Positions 44,005 to 53,734 of a stretch of DNA of 64,000 nucleotides are shown piece by piece. The position numbers and the translations under genes were made by a program. Location of the stretch: NCBI GenBank assembly GCA_902470805.1, contig CABRHX010000008.1, positions 26,158-90,157 of the forward strand, read 5' to 3'. The notes beneath the pieces are model-generated. The model was not told the origin of the DNA. It did not search any database and saw nothing but the letters and a program-made list of their open reading frames with translations. The stretch's first letter is position 1. Each line of letters starts with the position of its first letter. This stretch comes from an uncultured Collinsella sp. (lineage in GTDB: Bacteria > Actinomycetota > Coriobacteriia > Coriobacteriales > Coriobacteriaceae).

Positions 44005-45357
44005 ATGGCATTCAACGACTTGGTCGCCCGGAAAATAAAGGACTTTGAACAGCAGGGGGTTCCGCAGGTCTTTGAGCGAGACCTTGATCTAGGAAACCCA
44101 CAGGAGCCAAAGCGCGACAACATCGTAAATGTGATTGTGGGGGCCCGCCGTTGTGGAAAGACGTATCGCCTGTATCAGGAGATGCGGCGGCTTCAGAGCC
44201 GGGGCGTCGAGCTTGACCGGATGCTTTACTTCAATTTTGAGGATGAGCGCTTGCGCCCGTATGAGCCATCGCTGCTGGCGGACGTGCTCGACACGTTCTA
44301 TGCGCTGTATCCTGTTGCTCGAACCGAGGGCGCTTACATTTTCTTTGACGAGATCCAGGAAATTCCCGAATGGGGTGCGTTTCTGCGGCGTGTAGTCGAT
44401 ACGGAGAAAGCGACCGTCTATGTGACGGGATCTTCTTCCAAGATGCTGTCCTCAGAACTTAAGAGCGAGTTCAGGGGTCGTTCTCTTGTGCGAGAGCTTT
44501 TTCCGTTGAGTTTTTCGGAATACGTTCGATATAAGACGGGGAGCGTTCCCGAGCCAGATGCGACCTTTTCCCCGAGCGATGCAGCGCTGCTTCGACATCA
44601 TCTGATCGGGTATCTTGAACAAGGGGGATTCATCGCGACACTTGAGCAGACGCCTGCAGACGCGATTCAGCTGCTACAGGAATATGCTTCGCGAACGGTC
44701 GCCATGGACGTCGTTGAACGTTACGACGTCAAGAACCCTCGCCTGGCATCGCTGTTCTTGACGCGGTGTATGGCATCTTCGGGACGAGAGCTGTCAGTGA
44801 ACAAAGTGTACAACGAGTTCAAGAGCAGACAGATACCCGTCAGTCGTAATTCGCTCAGCGATTTACTTGAGTATTATGAGGACGCCTACCTGTTATTTTC
44901 TGTGCCGGAGTTCACGCGTTCACTGGCAAATAACATGCGGTCTGCGTCTAAGGTCTACGCTGTCGACCCTGCGATGTTTGGAGCATTCTCTCCCGCATCG
45001 GCATTGGACCAGGGCCAGAGGCTCGAGACCGCAGTGTTCAATGCGCTAAGAAGAAGGACTCCCGCGGTGAGGGTCGGATCGGTCTGCCGCCTGCTAATCA
45101 AAGAGAAGAGCAAAAGCCATGAGGTAGACTTTGTGGCTGGGGACGCGCTTCTCATGCGGGCTTATAGCCTGATTCAGGTGAGTGCGGATATGGCAAGTGA
45201 GAAAACGCGCGAGCGCGAAATTGCCGCGCTTGATGCCTCGATGGCCCAGTTTGATCTTGGCGAGTCGGCAATCGTTACCATGGATGAACAGACCGATATT
45301 CCATGCGAGCACGGTGTGGTACACGTTATGCCCGCATGGAAGTGGCTCCTTGCCTAA
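44005..45357 (+). CDS. ATPase of the AAA_14/DUF4143 type
   Basis: The 450-residue protein has a P-loop variant GARRCGKT (near residues 45-52) and a Walker B (AYIFFDEIQEIPEWG). It has a TGSSSKML sensor-like motif, the conserved FRGRSLVRELFPLSFSEY, and a C-terminal DUF4143 domain. The DUF4143 domain includes the nuclease-like AVFNALRRRT and EVDFVAGD (with E and D of a PD-(D/E)xK-like site). Such genes are common single-gene accessory units in anaerobe genomes, with no settled function. The AT-rich leader and lower GC suggest transfer. Confidence 0.88.
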   Translation: MAFNDLVARKIKDFEQQGVPQVFERDLDLGNPQEPKRDNIVNVIVGARRCGKTYRLYQEMRRLQSRGVELDRMLYFNFEDERLRPYEPSLLADVLDTFYALYPVARTEGAYIFFDEIQEIPEWGAFLRRVVDTEKATVYVTGSSSKMLSSELKSEFRGRSLVRELFPLSFSEYVRYKTGSVPEPDATFSPSDAALLRHHLIGYLEQGGFIATLEQTPADAIQLLQEYASRTVAMDVVERYDVKNPRLASLFLTRCMASSGRELSVNKVYNEFKSRQIPVSRNSLSDLLEYYEDAYLLFSVPEFTRSLANNMRSASKVYAVDPAMFGAFSPASALDQGQRLETAVFNALRRRTPAVRVGSVCRLLIKEKSKSHEVDFVAGDALLMRAYSLIQVSADMASEKTREREIAALDASMAQFDLGESAIVTMDEQTDIPCEHGVVHVMPAWKWLLA

Positions 45358-45430
45358 TCATCTATGGGTCTGTGGGGTCAGGACCTCCTGGCTCCTTCAT
45401 CACGGTTGGGGAGCACCTTGCTGCGCCAGG

Positions 45431-46927
45431 CTAGTCCTGGGCTTTGATACTCGGCAGCAGGATCTGCGCGAGGTAGTCGGTCTCGAGTTTGGTCGCGGCG
45501 TCTGCGTTGCCGTCTTTGCCAACCAGGTCGTTCTTGATCTGGCTATACGTATAGCGGTTGCCGGTCGTCAGCTCGACAAGCTCAATGGCCGTGTCCATGG
45601 GGTAGGTCGACACGGGATTCTGGGTGCGCCCGTTGATAGTCTGGGGCACCACGTACGGATAGACGGGGCCGCTGGCATAGACGGTATAACCGTTGCCCAG
45701 GCTGACCGTGCCCAAAACCGTATCGCCGTCATCGGGCGTAAAGGTCTCGCCATCGCGCACGGCGACGAGCGTCACGAGCGGCGTATTGGCGTCGTCGCCC
45801 AGATAGATGCATAGCGTGCTGCCGTTTTGCCAAGTTGCGACCTTGCCGTACCACTCGACGGGAATATCGAGCTGGTAGAGGTCGGTTGCCTTGTGGCGAG
45901 CGTCAGCATCACGGGATGCCTGTGCCTTTTGCGCGCTCACGGCATTGACGGCGGCGTCGCGCCGCGCGGTTGCTGCCTGCTGGAGCACTTTGGCAGCCGC
46001 GGCGGAGCTCGCGCCGCCTTCCTCGGCATACTTGGCGGCGGCATCGATCTGGTCGTCAGTCACCGTGTTGGCCGAAGGCACTTTGAGCTTAAAGGTGGCC
46101 TGGGCACTTAAATCCTGTCCATCGCTCTTAACGGTGACCTGCGTCTTGGTGGTCGGGACGGTATAGATGGTGCCGTCGGCCGCGATGGGGGAGGCAGCGA
46201 TGGAGAACGTGTAATCGCCGGGCAGCAGTTTGATGCCGCGGCCGCGCTCGTCAACATAGAGTGTTTCGCTCACGGAGGAGCCATCAGCGTCCTGACCGCT
46301 CACCTGTACGGGAATCTTGGAGCCGGTGGAACAGTCGAGGCCCGCGGCATGCACGCCAATCTGCACTGACATCATCGTGTGGGCATTGGCGGCGACAGCG
46401 GCAGCCTGCTCTTGCTGATATCCGTTCCAGGCGGCATAGCCTGCGCCGCCTGCGACGAGCGCGACGGCCACGACACCGGCGACCATCAGATTGCGGCGCT
46501 TGGGCGACATCTTGCGATGGCGAACCTCGGCCTCGCGTGCCGAGGGAACGGACGGTAGGGGGATATCGCCCATGGCGATGGTCTCGTCCACGGCAGGCGC
46601 AGAGCCCAGGCCGGGAAGCTCGCGGGTCAGCGAATCTTCGGCCGGCAAGCTGTCGAGCAAGATGGTTTCCTCGCTCGTGTCGGATTCGGGCTGGTCGTCG
46701 GCCTCGCATTCGGTGTCTTCGTGATCTGCCTCATCTTCGGCAGGCTCAACGTCGTCTGCATCCTGATCATCGGACTGCGCCTCGGCTTCCGACTCATCCT
46801 GCACATCAACGCCCGAATCGTCAAACGCAATCTCATCAAGTGAAATCCGGTCTAGGCTCTCCAGGGCTTCGGCACTCGCTTCTGCATCTTGGGCCGCATC
46901 CTCTTGGCCCATCGTCTCATCATTCAT
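45431..46927 (-). CDS. Membrane-anchored protein with acidic cytosolic N-terminus
   Basis: In the 498-residue protein, residues 1-140 are very rich in Asp and Glu. A basic patch (RHRKMSPKRR) then precedes one membrane helix (LMVAGVVAVALVAGGAGYAAW, near 148-168). Residues 170-498 are predicted outside the cell, with a helical Ala-rich stretch (AAAKVLQQAATARRDAAVNAV) and a beta-rich end. The topology is type II. The family is unknown to me. It is monocistronic. Confidence 0.75.
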   Translation of the reverse strand: MNDETMGQEDAAQDAEASAEALESLDRISLDEIAFDDSGVDVQDESEAEAQSDDQDADDVEPAEDEADHEDTECEADDQPESDTSEETILLDSLPAEDSLTRELPGLGSAPAVDETIAMGDIPLPSVPSAREAEVRHRKMSPKRRNLMVAGVVAVALVAGGAGYAAWNGYQQEQAAAVAANAHTMMSVQIGVHAAGLDCSTGSKIPVQVSGQDADGSSVSETLYVDERGRGIKLLPGDYTFSIAASPIAADGTIYTVPTTKTQVTVKSDGQDLSAQATFKLKVPSANTVTDDQIDAAAKYAEEGGASSAAAAKVLQQAATARRDAAVNAVSAQKAQASRDADARHKATDLYQLDIPVEWYGKVATWQNGSTLCIYLGDDANTPLVTLVAVRDGETFTPDDGDTVLGTVSLGNGYTVYASGPVYPYVVPQTINGRTQNPVSTYPMDTAIELVELTTGNRYTYSQIKNDLVGKDGNADAATKLETDYLAQILLPSIKAQD

Positions 46928-47057
46928 ACATCCCCCAAGCTCAATATCGGGACAACAATGTACCCAAAATTGGGGTCACATAGAGCTGTCAGGCGATTGG
47001 AAATCTGATTTTATCTGTGAGAGAGGTTTTGCATATGTGCGTGAATGCGCGCAACAA

Positions 47058-47097
47058 CAAAAAGCCCCGGAAAGCGGACGAATCGCTTTCCGGGGCT
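47058..47097 (-). terminator. Terminator of the minus-strand membrane protein gene
   Basis: AGCCCCGGAAAGCG pairs with CGCTTTCCGGGGCT around GACGAAT. On the minus strand it is followed by TTTTTGTTG. Confidence 0.85.
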
Positions 47098-47164
47098 GCG
47101 CATGACGCGCGATTGCGGCATCGGCTAAGTTTGCCTACATCCAAATGTGGACGGAATAAACATG

Positions 47165-48172
47165 TTACTCGGCGTGCGCGTAATCAACCTTGGCGCGGCG
47201 GGCAGTGGCCTTCTCCCAATCGCTGGTGCCCTCAAAGACATCCTGCTTGTAGGGATTGCGGCCGAGCTTCTTGGCACGGTAGGCGACGTAGATGATCGCG
47301 GCGATGTTGGCGATTAGCGCGGCGACCGAGACCGCGGTGGCGGCGCCGGGATCGAGCGTGGAGTGCGTCACAAAGATGGACTCCTCCTGGAAGTACGGGA
47401 ACACCTGGGCAAACATGCACCAAATGGCCAGCGTAAAGGCGCGGTTCTGAATCCAGCCGCCCTTGTTCCAGATAAAGGCGGCGACGGTGGGCGCCAGCAG
47501 CAGCGCAAAGCCGCAGAACCAGGAGTGGGTGGGCAGGCAGTTGTAGGTGTAGCAGAAGTTCCAGATGTCGTAGGCGATGATGTAGACCCAGGTCATGTCG
47601 GGCCACAGCATGTCGGTCTTGTCCTCGGAGGCGTAGACGCTCCACCAACCGGTCATGCAGAAGATGTTGATGATACCGGCGATGCCGTTGAACACGTTGT
47701 TCCAGCCGGCCAGCTGCGTGGCGCCCTCGGAGGTGACCCAAGTGGACTGGCCCAGGACAAAGAAGTGATAGGCGCTCTCGAAGTCGGACACGACGGCGAT
47801 CATGATGTTGATGGCGACGATCACAAACGGCCATGCGCGGAACCAATGCGCCTTGCCGATCTTGCCCCACTGGTACTTAATGGCAATGAAGCCCCAGCAA
47901 CCGGCCAGCGCCGCGTATACCTTGGCGTAGTGGAACCAGCTGTTCTGGTACACATGGGTGGGGTTGGTGAGCGCCCACTCGGCACCCTGCGAGACGCCGA
48001 TGGCGATGGCGACGCAGTAGATGGTCATGGCCAGTGGAGCCACGCCAAAGATGATGGCCGCGCCGAGCTTGGTGCGGCGGCCGACCTCGTTGAGTACGAT
48101 CAGGCCGATAAAGACCATGGCCCAGCCGGCCCAGTGGATAAGGGTATCGCTACCCCAAACATCGAACAGCAT
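47165..48172 (-). CDS. Polytopic membrane protein (DUF5692-like)
   Basis: The 335-residue protein has about nine hydrophobic segments rich in Trp (IHWAGWAMVFIGLIVLNEVG, GFIAIKYQWGKIG, TGWWSVYASEDKTDMLWPDM). Aromatic-rich loops are frequent and the C-terminus is soluble. It resembles the uncharacterised DUF5692 family found in Coriobacteriia and Clostridia; I rate that match as likely but not certain. It sits 63 bases downstream of a TetR-family gene in the same direction, so it is probably co-transcribed and controlled by it. Confidence 0.72.
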   Translation of the reverse strand: MLFDVWGSDTLIHWAGWAMVFIGLIVLNEVGRRTKLGAAIIFGVAPLAMTIYCVAIAIGVSQGAEWALTNPTHVYQNSWFHYAKVYAALAGCWGFIAIKYQWGKIGKAHWFRAWPFVIVAINIMIAVVSDFESAYHFFVLGQSTWVTSEGATQLAGWNNVFNGIAGIINIFCMTGWWSVYASEDKTDMLWPDMTWVYIIAYDIWNFCYTYNCLPTHSWFCGFALLLAPTVAAFIWNKGGWIQNRAFTLAIWCMFAQVFPYFQEESIFVTHSTLDPGAATAVSVAALIANIAAIIYVAYRAKKLGRNPYKQDVFEGTSDWEKATARRAKVDYAHAE

Positions 48173-48235
48173 GCTGCTCTCCTTTCACACGCCCGCGGCC
48201 CCTCTTCTGATCGCGGGCAGTTTGGCCAAATGTCG

Positions 48236-48898
48236 TCAGTTCTGGGGCTTGCGCTCCGGATACTTGGCGGTATAGCCCTCGATGTGGAGTGTCGAGGCGA
48301 TGATTTCCTTGACCGTCTCGTCGGGCACATCGGGGTGCGTGCGGATATACATCAACAACCCCATGATGAGGGTGTAGAACGTCTCGTAGACATGGTCGAT
48401 GCGTAGCTCATGATGGGCGACAAAATCTACCACGGTGGTGTCGCAGATATACTGCGCCACACGCTGGACCACGTTGTGCAAAAAGCCGCCGTAGAGCGCG
48501 CCGCTGCTTGAGGTGAGCGTACTCGGCAGCTCGTGGCCGCTGGCGACCAGGCGCTTAAAGAGCGGGGCGACGGTGTCGAGCGCGCCCTCGATATCGCCGA
48601 CGGTGCGGCCAGCGTTCCACTGCTCGAGTTCGGAGATAAAGCCGTCGATCGCCTCGTCCATAACAGCGGTGACGGCGGTGTCCATATCGGCAAAGTAGTG
48701 GTAGAACAGCGAGCGCGTGCAGCCGGCTCGCTTAGTCACGGCCGATACCGATAGGTGGGACACGCCCAGCTCGGAGCTTACGGTGCGCACGGCATCGAGG
48801 ATCTCGCGACGGCGTTCGTCGCCCGTCAGGCGCTTTGCCGCGCTATCGGATGCGGGGACGGCATCGACCACAGAGGTACCTGCTGTGTTGTTGCCCAT
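48236..48898 (-). CDS. TetR-family transcriptional regulator
   Basis: The 220-residue protein has an N-terminal TetR helix-turn-helix (DERRREILDAVRTVSSELGVSHLSVSAVTKRAGCTRSLFYHYFADMDTAVTAV, residues 28-80). The C-terminal helical ligand-binding part follows. It is divergent from the large oxidoreductase gene and upstream of the membrane protein gene. Two TTGAC...GTCAA palindromes lie in the shared control region. Many TetR regulators control exactly such divergent neighbours. Confidence 0.9.
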   Translation of the reverse strand: MGNNTAGTSVVDAVPASDSAAKRLTGDERRREILDAVRTVSSELGVSHLSVSAVTKRAGCTRSLFYHYFADMDTAVTAVMDEAIDGFISELEQWNAGRTVGDIEGALDTVAPLFKRLVASGHELPSTLTSSSGALYGGFLHNVVQRVAQYICDTTVVDFVAHHELRIDHVYETFYTLIMGLLMYIRTHPDVPDETVKEIIASTLHIEGYTAKYPERKPQN

Positions 48899-48956
48899 GT
48901 TTTGCCGCCTTTCATCCTCTTTTGCCTGACCGTTCGCCTAACAGTCTTGAATATTG

Positions 48957-48994
48957 TTGACGGTTCGTCAATACTATTTTTGACACAATGTCAA
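48957..48994. promoter_or_regulatory. Pair of TTGAC-N5-GTCAA palindromes, candidate TetR operators
   Basis: TTGACGGTTCGTCAA (48957-48971) and TTGACACAATGTCAA (48980-48994) are each perfect palindromes apart from a 3-base centre. They lie 23 bases apart centre to centre, that is, about two helical turns. They sit between the divergent TetR and oxidoreductase genes. Two dimers could bind side by side. Confidence 0.8.
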
Positions 48995-49086
48995 CAATGG
49001 CGGGTGAACGGCATGGGGGCATGCCTGGCCTGCAAAAAAGAGGGGCGCCGCGGTCTCGCCGGGCTGTGGCAAGAGAAGGGACAACC

Positions 49087-51864
49087 ATGATTCTCAACGG
49101 ACCGGGGATTAGCTACACCGAGCCCGACATCGGTTCGGAGTTCGTGCCGCCGCTGCCGGAGCATCCGCGCGAGGCCATCGTCAAGCTGTGCGAGCACTGC
49201 ACCAACCGTCTGCTGCATCGCGATGAGCTGCTGGGCTACGAGTACTGGTCGTTTGCCGAGGCCGCAACCGACGAGCAGGCCGAAGTGCTCTGCAAGATGA
49301 AGATGCGCCGTCCCTATACGCTGCCCGAGATGGTCAAGCTCACCGGCATGCCCGAAGCCGATATCGAGAAGATGCTCGACGACATGAGCTACACGGGTCT
49401 GCTTGAGTACAACTGGGAAAACCCCGAGCGCGCCAAGCAGTGGGTGCTGCCCATGCTGGTGCCCGGTTCTGCCGAGTTCCTCAACATGCGCGTGGGCCAG
49501 CTCGAGGAGCATCCGGTCTACGCCAAGTTCTTTGAGCAGGCGTCCAAGGGGCCGCTGTCCAAGGCTACGCCGATGGTGCCGCCCGGTGGCGCCGGCATCG
49601 GCATGCACGTCATCCCGGTCGAGAAGGCTATCGACGCCACGAGCGCCTCGGTGCCTATTGAGCATATCGAGCACTGGCTCGACAAATACGAGGGCAAGTA
49701 TGCCGCCAGCACCTGCAGCTGCCGCGCGAGCCGTCGCGTGATGGGCGAGGGCTGCGCCGATGACCCCGCCGACTGGTGCATTGCCGTGGGCGATATGGCC
49801 GACTATGTGGTTGAGACCGACCGCGGTCATTATGTGACGCGCGAGGAGGTCTACGACATCTTGCGCCAGGCCGAGGACAACGGCTTTGTGCACCAGATCA
49901 CCAATATCGACGGCGAGAACAAGATCTTCGCCATCTGCAACTGCAACGTTAACGTGTGCTACGCCCTGCGCACCTCGCAGCTGTTCAACACGCCCAACCT
50001 GTCGCGCTCGGCCTATGTCGCCAAGGTCGAGAAGGACAAGTGCGTGGCCTGCGGTCGCTGCGTTGAGGTGTGTCCGGCCGGCGCCGCCAAACTGGGCCAG
50101 AAGCTCTGCAGCAAAAAGGCCGGCGGACAGGTGCCCGAGTATCCGCGCCAGGAGCTGCCCGATTCCACCAAGTGGGACCACACCAAGTGGTCGCCCAACT
50201 ACCGCAACGACAACCGCATCGAGACGCATGAGTCCGGCACCGCTCCCTGCAAGACGGCCTGCCCCGCGCACGTTGCCGTTCAGGGCTATTTGAAGCTCGC
50301 GGCTCAGGGTCGCTATGACGAGGCCCTAGCACTCATTAAGCGCGAGAACCCGCTGCCCGCTATCTGCGGCCGTGTGTGCAACCGCCGCTGCGAGGATGCC
50401 TGCACCCGCGGCCGTGTGGACGCCGCCGTGGCTATCGACGAGGTCAAGAAGTTTATCGCCCAGCGCGATCTGGATGCCGCGACCCGCTATGTCCCACCTG
50501 TGGTGACCCCGACGCGTGCCGGCGGCTTCGATCAGAAGATTGCCATCATCGGTGCCGGTCCGGCCGGCCTGTCCTGCGCTTTCTACCTGGCCGAGAAGGG
50601 CTACAAGCCCGTCGTGTTCGAGAAGAACGAGCGCCCGGGCGGCATGCTCACCTACGGCATTCCCAGCTTTAAGCTGCAGAAGGACGTCATTGAGGCCGAG
50701 GTCGAGGTCATTCGCCTGATGGGTGCCGAGTTCCGCTATGGCGTGGAAGTCGGTCGAGACGTGACGCTCGACGAGCTGCGCGCGCAGGGCTTCAAGGCCT
50801 TCTACGTTGCCATTGGCTGCCAGGGCGGCCGCCTTGCCGGCATTCCGGGTGAGGATGCCGAGGACGTGACCGTGGCCGTCGACTTCCTTCGCGAGGTTAA
50901 CAGCGGCAAGATCGATTCCCTGTCCGGCCGCACCATTGTGGTGGGCGGCGGCAACGTGGCCATCGACGTTGCCCGCAACGCCTGCCGTCTGGGTTCCGAG
51001 CACGTTGAGATGTTCTGCCTGGAGAGCGAGGCGCAGATGCCCGCCAGCGAGGAGGAGCGTCGCGAGGCCGTTGAGGACGGCGCTCACATCAGCTGCGGCT
51101 GGGGCCCCAAGGAGATTCACCTGGACGAGGCCGGTCGTGTGTGCGGTATCACCTTCAAGCGCTGCACGCGTGTCTTTGACGACGAGGGCCGTTTTGCGCC
51201 CGAGTACGACGAGAACGATCTGCGCCGTGTCGATGCCGACCGTGTCGTCATGTCGATTGGCCAGTCCATTGTGTGGGGCGACCTGCTGGCTGGCTCCAAG
51301 GTGGAGCTCGGCCGCGGCCAGGGCGCCCTTGCCGATCCCCAGACCTATCAGACCGCCGAGCCCGACATCTTTGTGGGCGGCGACGTTTATACCGGTCCGA
51401 GCTTTGCCATCGATGCCATCGCCGCCGGTCACGAGGCCGCCGTGTCCATCCATCGCTTTGTGCAGCCGGGCTCTACGCTCACCATCGGCCGCAATCAGCG
51501 CCGCTACACCGCGCTCGACCGCGACGACGTTGTGCTCGAGAGTTACGACAACGCGAGCCGCGAGGTTGCGCATGTGGACCGCGAGCGCGAGAAGGCCGCG
51601 CCGTTTAGCGAGTACGTCGAGACCTTTACCGAGGAACAGGTGCGCGCCGAGACCGCTCGCTGCCTGGGCTGCGGCGCCTCGATCGTCGACCCCAACAAGT
51701 GCATCGGCTGCGGCCTGTGCACCACCAAGTGCGCGTTCGACGCCATCCATCTGGATCGCGATCGCCCCGAGTGTTCCACGATGGTCAAATACGAGCAAAA
51801 GCTCCCAAGTCTCGGCAAGTATGCTTTAAAGCGTGCAATCAAAATCAAGTTCGGTCGTAAATAG
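49087..51864 (+). CDS. Large FeS/FAD pyridine-nucleotide oxidoreductase (GltD/NfnB-like)
   Basis: The 925-residue fusion begins with an N-terminal module of unknown type (residues 1-200). Cysteine clusters CSC and CNCNVNVC (near 207 and 283) and a 4Fe-4S motif CVACGRCVEVCP (near 318) follow. A GltD-like domain comes next, with its own FeS cysteines (CKTACPAH, CGRVCNRRCEDACTRG), an FAD motif GAGPAGLSCAFYLAEKG (near 487) and an NAD(P) motif GGGNVAIDVARNA (near 617). A C-terminal ferredoxin motif (CIGCGLCTTKCAF, near 865) ends the protein. It likely passes electrons between NAD(P)H, FAD and an unknown acceptor. The start at 49087 follows GAAGGGAC; the frame extends to 48988. Confidence 0.85.
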   Translation: MILNGPGISYTEPDIGSEFVPPLPEHPREAIVKLCEHCTNRLLHRDELLGYEYWSFAEAATDEQAEVLCKMKMRRPYTLPEMVKLTGMPEADIEKMLDDMSYTGLLEYNWENPERAKQWVLPMLVPGSAEFLNMRVGQLEEHPVYAKFFEQASKGPLSKATPMVPPGGAGIGMHVIPVEKAIDATSASVPIEHIEHWLDKYEGKYAASTCSCRASRRVMGEGCADDPADWCIAVGDMADYVVETDRGHYVTREEVYDILRQAEDNGFVHQITNIDGENKIFAICNCNVNVCYALRTSQLFNTPNLSRSAYVAKVEKDKCVACGRCVEVCPAGAAKLGQKLCSKKAGGQVPEYPRQELPDSTKWDHTKWSPNYRNDNRIETHESGTAPCKTACPAHVAVQGYLKLAAQGRYDEALALIKRENPLPAICGRVCNRRCEDACTRGRVDAAVAIDEVKKFIAQRDLDAATRYVPPVVTPTRAGGFDQKIAIIGAGPAGLSCAFYLAEKGYKPVVFEKNERPGGMLTYGIPSFKLQKDVIEAEVEVIRLMGAEFRYGVEVGRDVTLDELRAQGFKAFYVAIGCQGGRLAGIPGEDAEDVTVAVDFLREVNSGKIDSLSGRTIVVGGGNVAIDVARNACRLGSEHVEMFCLESEAQMPASEEERREAVEDGAHISCGWGPKEIHLDEAGRVCGITFKRCTRVFDDEGRFAPEYDENDLRRVDADRVVMSIGQSIVWGDLLAGSKVELGRGQGALADPQTYQTAEPDIFVGGDVYTGPSFAIDAIAAGHEAAVSIHRFVQPGSTLTIGRNQRRYTALDRDDVVLESYDNASREVAHVDREREKAAPFSEYVETFTEEQVRAETARCLGCGASIVDPNKCIGCGLCTTKCAFDAIHLDRDRPECSTMVKYEQKLPSLGKYALKRAIKIKFGRK

Positions 51865-51960
51865 GTAACCATGGCGGGTAAGGGGACGGCGCAGACTAGA
51901 TTTCGCCGTTCCCTTGCTTTGAGTTTGCATCGAATCAACCTCTGCAGAAAGGGTTTCGAC

Positions 51961-52389
51961 TTGCATGAATTAGGGATTGTGTATCACATTATTCGCGATG
52001 TTGAGAACGTGGCGCGCGCCAATGGCGTGCGTCGCGTTTCGAGCGTGACGTTGCTGTTGGGCGAGGTCTCGGGCGTCGTTCCCGACTTGCTGCTCGACGC
52101 TTGGCGCTGGGCAGCAGATAAAAAGCCTATCACCGAGGGCGCGGAGCTTATCGTGGAGCCCGTCGAGGCCGTGACACATTGCGAGGCGTGCGGCTGCGAC
52201 TACGCGACGGTCGAGCACGGCAAGACCTGTCCCCAGTGCGGTAGCGGCGAGACCTATTTGCTGCAGGGTCAAGAGGTAATGATCAAACAGATCGAGACCC
52301 CCGACGAGGACCCGGCAGACGCTGCTCCTGACGGCCTCTCCGACGCCCCCGATGCCGTCGACGCCGCCAACCCTCTCCATATCGCCTAA
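51961..52389 (+). CDS. hypA: Hydrogenase maturation nickel chaperone HypA, TTG start
   Basis: The 142-residue protein begins LHELGIVYHII when read through, i.e. MHELG from a TTG start at 51961. The histidine at position 2 is the conserved nickel ligand and needs to be there. A Zn finger CEACGCDY...CPQCGS is present (near residues 75-98). The C-terminus is longer than in typical HypA (about 115) by an acidic tail. The longer frame from 51871 would bury the His-2, so TTG is preferred. It is 29 kb from the other hyp genes and 97 bases after the oxidoreductase gene. No hypB is seen in the window. Confidence 0.88.
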   Translation: MHELGIVYHIIRDVENVARANGVRRVSSVTLLLGEVSGVVPDLLLDAWRWAADKKPITEGAELIVEPVEAVTHCEACGCDYATVEHGKTCPQCGSGETYLLQGQEVMIKQIETPDEDPADAAPDGLSDAPDAVDAANPLHIA

Positions 52390-52726
52390 CATCCAATGAC
52401 TACATGGGCTAGAGTTCTAAACATATTTGCTTCGGTTAGTCAAGTCATGTCTGTTTAAACAAAATGGCGGCACGCAAACGCATTGGGATCCACCTAAAAG
52501 AGGTCTTAACGAACAGTGCACCTTTATATGTCTTTGAAAGCAATCAGCAAATCACGTTTTAGCAGGCAATAAGCTGTAAACCGGCAACGTAATCAATTTG
52601 TAACAAACTTAGACGTTTAAACAAATAATCCAACCTTTTGCGAATTTAGCTATAATTCCACAATCCAAACAGGTATACTCCTTTCATGTCGTGTAGGAAA
52701 TACGTAGAAAAAAAGGAGGTTATGTG
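52390..52726 (+). promoter_or_regulatory. AT-rich promoter region of the mannose PTS operon
   Basis: The 337-base gap holds no gene. GTTTAAAC occurs twice (52453-52460 and 52615-52622, each followed by AAA), and a perfect -10 TATAAT lies at 52651-52656. No -35 with good spacing is seen. The two identical palindromes, 162 bases apart, may bind a regulator or allow looping. Confidence 0.5.
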
Positions 52727-53716
52727 ATGGTAAGTATTGTTCTTGCTAGCCACGGGGACTTGGCAGCTGGAATCAAGCAGACGGGCTCGATGGTCTTTGG
52801 CGATCAGCCGTCTGTTGCCGTGGTCTCGCTCGAGCCGAGCATGGGCCCCGACGACTTCCGTGCCAAGGTCGAGGAAGCAATCGCTTCCTTCGAAGACCAG
52901 GAGCAGGTGCTCTTCCTCGTTGATCTGTGGGGCGGCACGCCGTTCAACCAGATCAGCGGGCTCATCGAGGGCCACGATTCCTGGGCTATCGTCACCGGTG
53001 TCAACCTGCCTATGCTCATCGAGGCATATTCGCAGCGCTTTGACGCAAAGAACACTGCACATGCGATCGCAAAACATCTCGTGACTGAGGCTAAGGCTGG
53101 CGTGCGCGTCAAGCCCGAGTCTCTGGAGCCCGAGGAGAAGAAGCCGGCTGCGGCCGCCGCTGCTCCTGCAGGCGCCATCCCTCCGGGAACGGTCATCGGC
53201 GACGGGCACATCAAGATTGCCCACGTCCGTATCGACACCCGTCTGCTTCATGGTCAGGTGGCCACCACGTGGACCAAGCAGATCAACCCCAACCGCATCA
53301 TTGTGGTTTCCGACGGCGTTGCTCACGACGAGCTCCGCAAGACCATGATCGAGCAGGCTGCCCCTCCGGGAGTCTATGCCAACGTCGTGCCCATCAAGAA
53401 GATGGCCGAGGTCGTCAAGGACACGCGCTTTGGTGACACCAAGGCCATGCTGCTCTTTGAGAACCCGCAGGATCTGCTCAAGGCCATCGAGGCCGGTGTC
53501 GACATCAAGGAAGTCAACATCGGTTCCATGGCTCACTCCAAGGGCAAGGTCGTCGTCACCAACGCCGTCGCTATGGGCGATGATGACGTTAAGACTCTCG
53601 AGGCCCTCAAGGCCAAGGGCGTCAAGTTCGAGGTCCGCAAGGTTCCTTCGGATTCCTCCGAGGATCTCGACGCCATGTTGAAGAAAGCTAAGGCCGAACT
53701 GGCCGCTCAAGCATAG
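52727..53716 (+). CDS. manX: Mannose-family PTS IIAB component
   Basis: The 329-residue protein fuses an IIA domain (residues 1-130; phosphoacceptor H9 in LASHGDLAAG) to an IIB domain (about 163-329; phosphoacceptor H175 in IDTRLLHGQV). The two are linked by an Ala/Pro stretch. Phosphate passes from HPr to IIA, to IIB, to sugar. Substrate could be mannose, glucose, sorbose or another hexose; sequence does not decide. AGGAGG lies 7 bases before the ATG; GTG 52724 is also in frame. Confidence 0.93.
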   Translation: MVSIVLASHGDLAAGIKQTGSMVFGDQPSVAVVSLEPSMGPDDFRAKVEEAIASFEDQEQVLFLVDLWGGTPFNQISGLIEGHDSWAIVTGVNLPMLIEAYSQRFDAKNTAHAIAKHLVTEAKAGVRVKPESLEPEEKKPAAAAAAPAGAIPPGTVIGDGHIKIAHVRIDTRLLHGQVATTWTKQINPNRIIVVSDGVAHDELRKTMIEQAAPPGVYANVVPIKKMAEVVKDTRFGDTKAMLLFENPQDLLKAIEAGVDIKEVNIGSMAHSKGKVVVTNAVAMGDDDVKTLEALKAKGVKFEVRKVPSDSSEDLDAMLKKAKAELAAQA

Positions 53717-53734
53717 TAAAGGAGGGTCCGATAC

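Noticed and set aside
52440..52500. Sigma-54 promoter before the mannose PTS operon
   Set aside because: The GG/GC spacing does not fit the -24/-12 consensus well and no LevR/ManR-type activator gene is adjacent.
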